In this document: positions 60,341-64,000 of the stretch, in pieces
Layout: each line of letters begins with the position of its first letter
Position numbering within the stretch: the first letter of the stretch is position 1
From: Prorocentrum cordatum
Taxonomy: Eukaryota > Sar > Dinophyceae > Prorocentrales > Prorocentraceae
DNA length: 64,000 nucleotides
Direction: 5' to 3'
NCBI GenBank assembly: GCA_963575745.1
Contig: CAUYUJ010017898.1
Span: 1 to 64,000, forward strand
Program-made: the position numbers and the translations under genes
Notes under the pieces: generated by a model
Told to the model about the DNA's origin: nothing
What the model saw: the letters and a program-made list of their open reading frames with translations, nothing else
Database searches by the model: none

Positions 60341-61147
60341 TTAAAGGCGAGGGGCCACTTTAGAAAGCATCCCCTGAAACACATGGTTCCGATGTGCATT
60401 GAGAAACGCACGAGCAATATGTACACACAGGACACTTGGGTAGGGTTCGGCGATAGCCGTGAGAAACCGACCGGCGTTATCTTTACCGGCGAGTTCAATG
60501 TGGGCCTTACCTGAGAACGAGCATATTCCTCTACCACAGCACTTGAAAGGACGCAGACTTGACAGGTCAGCATTAGCATAAAGGATTGCAGTGCGCTTTC
60601 GCCACGGAGTGCCGAAAGCGCAGAAGTCCACGGTTAAGCGCTGGACCCCGGACCGCTTTGAGACTCTTTCAGCCACCGGTTGCTTCCAGAGCCAGGAGGA
60701 CCCCGGGTTTTCCAGGCCAACAGGGATCCCAAGGGACAGCGCTAACTCAAAAAGACTAAAACTGAACGCACAGAGCCTATTGCCTTGCAAAACTTTCAGA
60801 GCATCACCAGGCGTCAATCCAGGGAGGCCCTGAGGGTGCGAGCTGCTTCTGAGCGGGGGGGGGCCATCTGGTCGGTTGCGCGCAAGCGACATCGACTGAC
60901 AAGGCGTGCCCAACCACACAGCTGCCACAAGGCCTGACCGAAGCCATCCGCGAACAAGTTGCTGAACTCTGCGCTGCAGAAGGTCTGACGCTGGGTCGTG
61001 CTTGAGGTCCAGCTCAAAGGCGGCCAGGCTGCCGTGGGAGACTCGCCGCCACGCCAGAGAGAGGCGCCCTGACCCGCTGAACACTTCTAGGAACACGGGT
61101 TGGCCGCCGGCCTCTACAGCCCGAGCCAGATGTTGGATAGGCGCCCG
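60341..61147 (-). CDS. Methyltransferase-like domain of element 2
   Basis: About 268 codons in the same frame as the RT part, beginning RAPIQHLARAVEAGGQP next to the recombinase stop. Motifs: FLEVFSGSGRLSLAWRR (motif I), DLKHDPASDLL, WLGTPCQSMSLAR (Pro-Cys, motif IV of C5 enzymes), PVGLENPGSS (ENP where ENV is usual) and FCAFGTPWRKRTAILY. There is no DPPY, the Dam-type adenine motif reported for DIRS1 methyltransferases. No start codon is near, so it would need a shift from the recombinase frame or a spliced mRNA. A cytosine-methylating role is inferred from motifs only. Confidence 0.75.
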   Translation of the reverse strand, partial: RAPIQHLARAVEAGGQPVFLEVFSGSGRLSLAWRRVSHGSLAAFELDLKHDPASDLLQRRVQQLVRGWLRSGLVAAVWLGTPCQSMSLARNRPDGPPPLRSSSHPQGLPGLTPGDALKVLQGNRLCAFSFSLFELALSLGIPVGLENPGSSWLWKQPVAERVSKRSGVQRLTVDFCAFGTPWRKRTAILYANADLSSLRPFKCCGRGICSFSGKAHIELAGKDNAGRFLTAIAEPYPSVLCVHIARAFLNAHRNHVFQGMLSKVAPRL

Positions 61148-62301
61148 CCAATGGTGCCGACCAGGCGCGTGGCGCGGCGCTGCTCGGAGATCGGAAGCCG
61201 TCGCATCAGCCCTGCCACGCGACCCCCTTTGGTGTAGCGCCGTGGGGACAAGTCCGACACCCACCTCCCTCTCTTGTTGGTCTCGTCGAGGCTTCTGAAC
61301 TTTGCGAGGTACTCGTGGGAGGCCCCCCCGTGTCGGAGGGTGTAGAGCGATGGCGGTCCCAGGACGCCGAGGTGCAGCGCGGCCGCAGCACGCCTGAAGA
61401 CCAGGGCCCTCTGGTTGTAGCTCAGGTCGAAGACGCGGCTGCCTGGCGCGGCTCGGGCACGCAGCGCCTGCAGCAGCGGTGGCAGCCAGGTGAACCCCGG
61501 GTTGTCCAGAAGGAGGCCCTCGTCGTAGACTCCCGTCTTCGAAGGCTGAGCGCACTCCATTGGATGTAGGACCACCAACCAGAAGTTCAGGAAGGTTCGC
61601 CCCGGAGGGGCGCCCTCGGCAGGCGGGATCACCTGCTCGCGCGTCAGGCCGAGCAGCTCTGCCGGTCGGAGGTACAGCGCGAAGCAGGCCGCCGTCGCCG
61701 CCGCCGCTGCCGTCTCGCCTGCATTCAGCATCCAGCCGATCATCAGGCAAGCAATCGGCCAGGGCAGCGGCACCCGAGATCGTGGTGGTACCAGCCGGGC
61801 CCAGCCCTTCGCAGCCCGAGCGGCCCTCGGGAAGGCCACCTGCAGCCGACCGAGCGCCGCGCGGCAATGAACCAGTGCCGCCATGTACTTCGTCGCCTCC
61901 TCGCTCGGGTAACCGTCGTAGAACAGCTGGTTGAAGGAGGTCACCAGTGCGACGTCCAGCTCGGGCACCTTCCCGATCGGCAGTCGGACCGAGGTCGCCC
62001 ACCCCGTGAACCTCGACACCCTGTCGGCAAAGTCCTGGCGGGTCGCCTCCCCCACGGCCTGCGTCCCCAGGAAGGTCAGCGAGCCCGAGGTCGCCGCCGT
62101 GTTGGCGGCGGGGAAGGCGCGCCTCCTGGCAACTCGGCGGTCCGCCTGGTCCCCCCAGGACTGCGCAGATGCGCTCTGGGAGCGGCCCCGGCGCCCGAGG
62201 TAGGCGGGCGCTGGGGCTGCTGGAGCTGCCGCGGGCCGCCTGCGAAGGGCGCCCGACGGGCTGGCAGCAGACGCTCCCCGGGGCGACGACCGCTGGAGCA
62301 T
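61114..62301 (-). CDS. Tyrosine recombinase of element 2
   Basis: 395 aa from ATG 62301, in the +1 frame relative to RT-RNase H and overlapping it. N-terminal core-binding part: FLGTQAVGEATRQDFADRVS. Catalytic part: ALYLRPAELLGL (first Arg), YTLRHGGASHE (Tyr instead of the usual His in H-x-x-R), KRGRWVSDLS and RRYTKGGRVA (nucleophile Tyr). The stop at 61114 overlaps the start of the methyltransferase-like region. Confidence 0.85.
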   Translation of the reverse strand: MLQRSSPRGASAASPSGALRRRPAAAPAAPAPAYLGRRGRSQSASAQSWGDQADRRVARRRAFPAANTAATSGSLTFLGTQAVGEATRQDFADRVSRFTGWATSVRLPIGKVPELDVALVTSFNQLFYDGYPSEEATKYMAALVHCRAALGRLQVAFPRAARAAKGWARLVPPRSRVPLPWPIACLMIGWMLNAGETAAAAATAACFALYLRPAELLGLTREQVIPPAEGAPPGRTFLNFWLVVLHPMECAQPSKTGVYDEGLLLDNPGFTWLPPLLQALRARAAPGSRVFDLSYNQRALVFRRAAAALHLGVLGPPSLYTLRHGGASHEYLAKFRSLDETNKRGRWVSDLSPRRYTKGGRVAGLMRRLPISEQRRATRLVGTIGGRLSNIWLGL

Positions 62302-62309
62302 ACCACGCC

Positions 62310-63994
62310 TCGGGCCTAGCACCAGGCCGGTTCCGTGATGCTGGGTCGGCAGAGTTGAACTCGGACGGCAGCCACCTCCAGTACGCCGCCGAGCCTGAGG
62401 CCAGCAGCAGACATGCCACCTGCCGGCAGACGGCGAGGAGGGCGGGCGCCGACGATCGCCCCTTTGCCAGAGCCAAGATGGGAGCCATGGCATCATTCAG
62501 CATCACGTGGGCCTTCCGAAAGGACCTCTTGGAGCGAAGCTTGTGCTTGAGCGCCATCACGCCGGCCCTGGCCTCCAGGATGACCTGAGGAGCTGGGCGC
62601 CGCCAGGGCACCGAGAGGACCGGGTGCCAGTGGTCCCTCCAGATGTCGGGCGGGACCTCCTCGAAGCTAGGGTCCACGTCGGAGACTTCGGGCCAGTCTG
62701 GAACGGTTCCTGAGGAGCCTTGACCAGGGACAGCAGCGGCTCGGGGCCCAAGGCGTTGGCGCTCAGCTTCCCGAGAGAACCTCCAACGCTCGTTGTACCG
62801 GGCCAGACGCTTGACCGAGTCCTCAGAAGCCTCCCGCTGGGTAACTCCAAATCCCCAAGACGACGCATCCAGGCACGTAAGGGTGGTGTCGAAGGGCACC
62901 CCGAGGTCCCTGCTGCAGAAGATGAGGAGAGCCCGAGCCCAGCGCAGTTCACGACGGACGACGGGCCAGAGCTTAGCGGTGCGATTGTGGTACACCTCCC
63001 CGAACTTGTAGACGGCCCCCAGGCACGAGAGGAGCTCCCTCCTAATGAGCACCCTGGACGTGATGTGCGAAACGATCCTCACCATCTCCTTTCCAGAACA
63101 GAACCCACGTCGGAGGACTTCCTGAATCCCAAGGTACAACTTCCACCTAAGCCTGGGGTTGAGCGAGATCACGGGCGAGTCCGGGTCGAAGGACCAGCCA
63201 AGAGTCTCCCCGCCCACTCCGCTCTCCACCCCGTGGGTAGGCAATCCCACAGCACGCATATGATGATTGACCTGACGGGCAGCAGCAGTAGCAGAGGCCT
63301 CCGATAGCGACAGAGCAACGAAGTTGTCGACGTACTCGGTATGAACAACGCCTGAGTCGACGACAGGGGCAGGTAGGCGATCGACCAGGACACGCTCCGG
63401 CCTGACGAGGCCAGCACGCTGCGAGACAATCTCATTCACTGACTGACACAACCAAAGACTGAGACTGAATCCCATCGGAGGGCACCTGAAGCACGGATGG
63501 ACCCACTGCGTAGGCGACACGGGTCTTCCATTCGCGTCGACCGAGATCCCCATCTCCCCAGCCCTGATCTTAGGGAGTCCGAAGTACCGCCGAAGCCAAG
63601 GTGGGAGCAACATGGTATAGAAGGCATCCGCGATGTCCACACCAGCGACACACACAGGCTCCCGACTGTCAACTCGGAGTTGGGAGAACGCGGCCCCAGT
63701 TGCCAGCTTCACTTTGGGGGGCTCGTCGAACAACTGGGAGGGGATCCGACCATCCAGTATGAGCCTCAGGGCCCCTGACTTCTTATAGACGAAAAACATT
63801 CCCACTGAGCTCAGCGCATCGGTATGAAACTCAACGAGGTGCGATGACAAAAGACGGTGCGATACTTTCTTATATAAGCGAGGGTTCCTCAAGTTGGGAT
63901 CCGAATACGCCCTCTTCGGAGCGTGCTCCGCGACCCGGGCAAGCCCCCGCTCACGGGGCAAAAGTAGTTCTTGAAGGCGGTGACCAATACTCAC
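62310..63994 (-). CDS. RT-RNase H of element 2 (5' partial)
   Basis: Open at the window edge. RT: LILDGRIPSQL, motif A AGVDIADAFYT (117-127), motif B CPPMGFSLSLW (171-181) and motif C EYVDNFVAL (220-228, YVDN). RNase H: D376 (LTCLDASSWGF), E474 (ILEARAG), D501 (MLNDAM) and D550 (SEFNSADPASR). The reading frame stays open through the recombinase region, but the protein there is Gly/Arg/Pro-rich nonsense, so the coding frame changes near 62300. Confidence 0.85.
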
Positions 63995-64000
63995 GCTGTC

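Larger units (their letters stand above)
59893..64000 (-). mobile_element. Tyrosine-recombinase retrotransposon, element 2 (5' end outside window)
   Basis: On the minus strand: RT-RNase H (from the window edge), tyrosine recombinase, methyltransferase-like domain, B1 (60297-60161), an A2-like spacer (60160-60030) and B2 (60029-59893). The A1 repeat and any gag or ORF0 lie beyond 64000. The B copies are 137 bp and identical by eye. The domain order differs from element 1, so it is a separate family. Confidence 0.85.

Overview
The window looks like nuclear DNA of a dinoflagellate (Alveolata). This is inferred from content, since no rRNA or tRNA gene and no complete spliced-leader sequence was recognised. 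The clues are: very GC-rich coding blocks next to AT-rich satellites; short exons separated by repeat-filled introns with possible GC donors; a ubiquitin-like/WD40 gene type that I associate with Symbiodiniaceae-like genomes; a LINE and two tyrosine-recombinase (DIRS-order) retrotransposons; and a very large share of micro- and minisatellites. Host exons were found by reading frames and composition only, so exon ends are approximate. || Layout. 1-1.6 kb: AT-rich DNA with a 71-bp tandem hairpin array. 1.6-5.7 kb: a multi-exon minus-strand gene of unknown function. 6.2-9.0 kb: a giant imperfect palindrome built from AT-rich tandem repeats. 9.0-12.0 kb: a degenerate ~150-bp satellite, a composite GA/GAT microsatellite with a conserved core, long C and G tracts, and ACGTAAGAC-type repeats. 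12.4-16.3 kb: two short minus-strand exon clusters and an intact 310-aa plus-strand ORF. || From about 17.2 kb the window is mainly two tandem copies of a segmental duplication of about 20 kb. Copy 1 (about 17.2-36.7 kb) holds block A with a Ubl-WD40 gene, a CTC microsatellite, block B, and block C with a short conserved exon. Copy 2 (from about 37.2 kb) repeats A', B' and C' in the same order and orientation. Later insertions differ between the copies. Copy 1 carries a 9.3-kb block with a LINE, placed between its two (GGA)n arrays. Copy 2 carries a GAGGCT minisatellite, a 6.2-kb satellite with 64-bp monomers in ~0.7-kb higher-order units, and the retrotransposons at the right end. || The LINE (27.7-34.9 kb, minus) encodes a low-complexity N-terminal part, an AP-type endonuclease, and RT, RNase H and zinc-finger domains. 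Its reading frame is broken once by an in-frame TAG and once by a +1 shift at a TTT-TAA. Two 366-bp tandem units lie at its 5' side. || The right end holds two tyrosine-recombinase retrotransposons, both on the minus strand. Element 1 (52,963-59,850) is structurally complete. It has split direct repeats (A 60 bp, B 268 bp), a cysteine-rich ORF with one membrane segment joined to the next ORF by TGATG, a gag-like ORF, an RT-RNase H-methyltransferase ORF and a tyrosine recombinase ORF. Element 2 (59,893 to beyond the window) has 137-bp B repeats and a different domain order: RT-RNase H, recombinase, then methyltransferase. Both elements abut (TA)n runs, and element 1 has one on each side, which suggests insertion into TA microsatellites. 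The methyltransferase-like domains carry a C5-cytosine-type Pro-Cys motif. Their combination with split direct repeats, a membrane ORF and TA-repeat flanks is the most notable system in the window.
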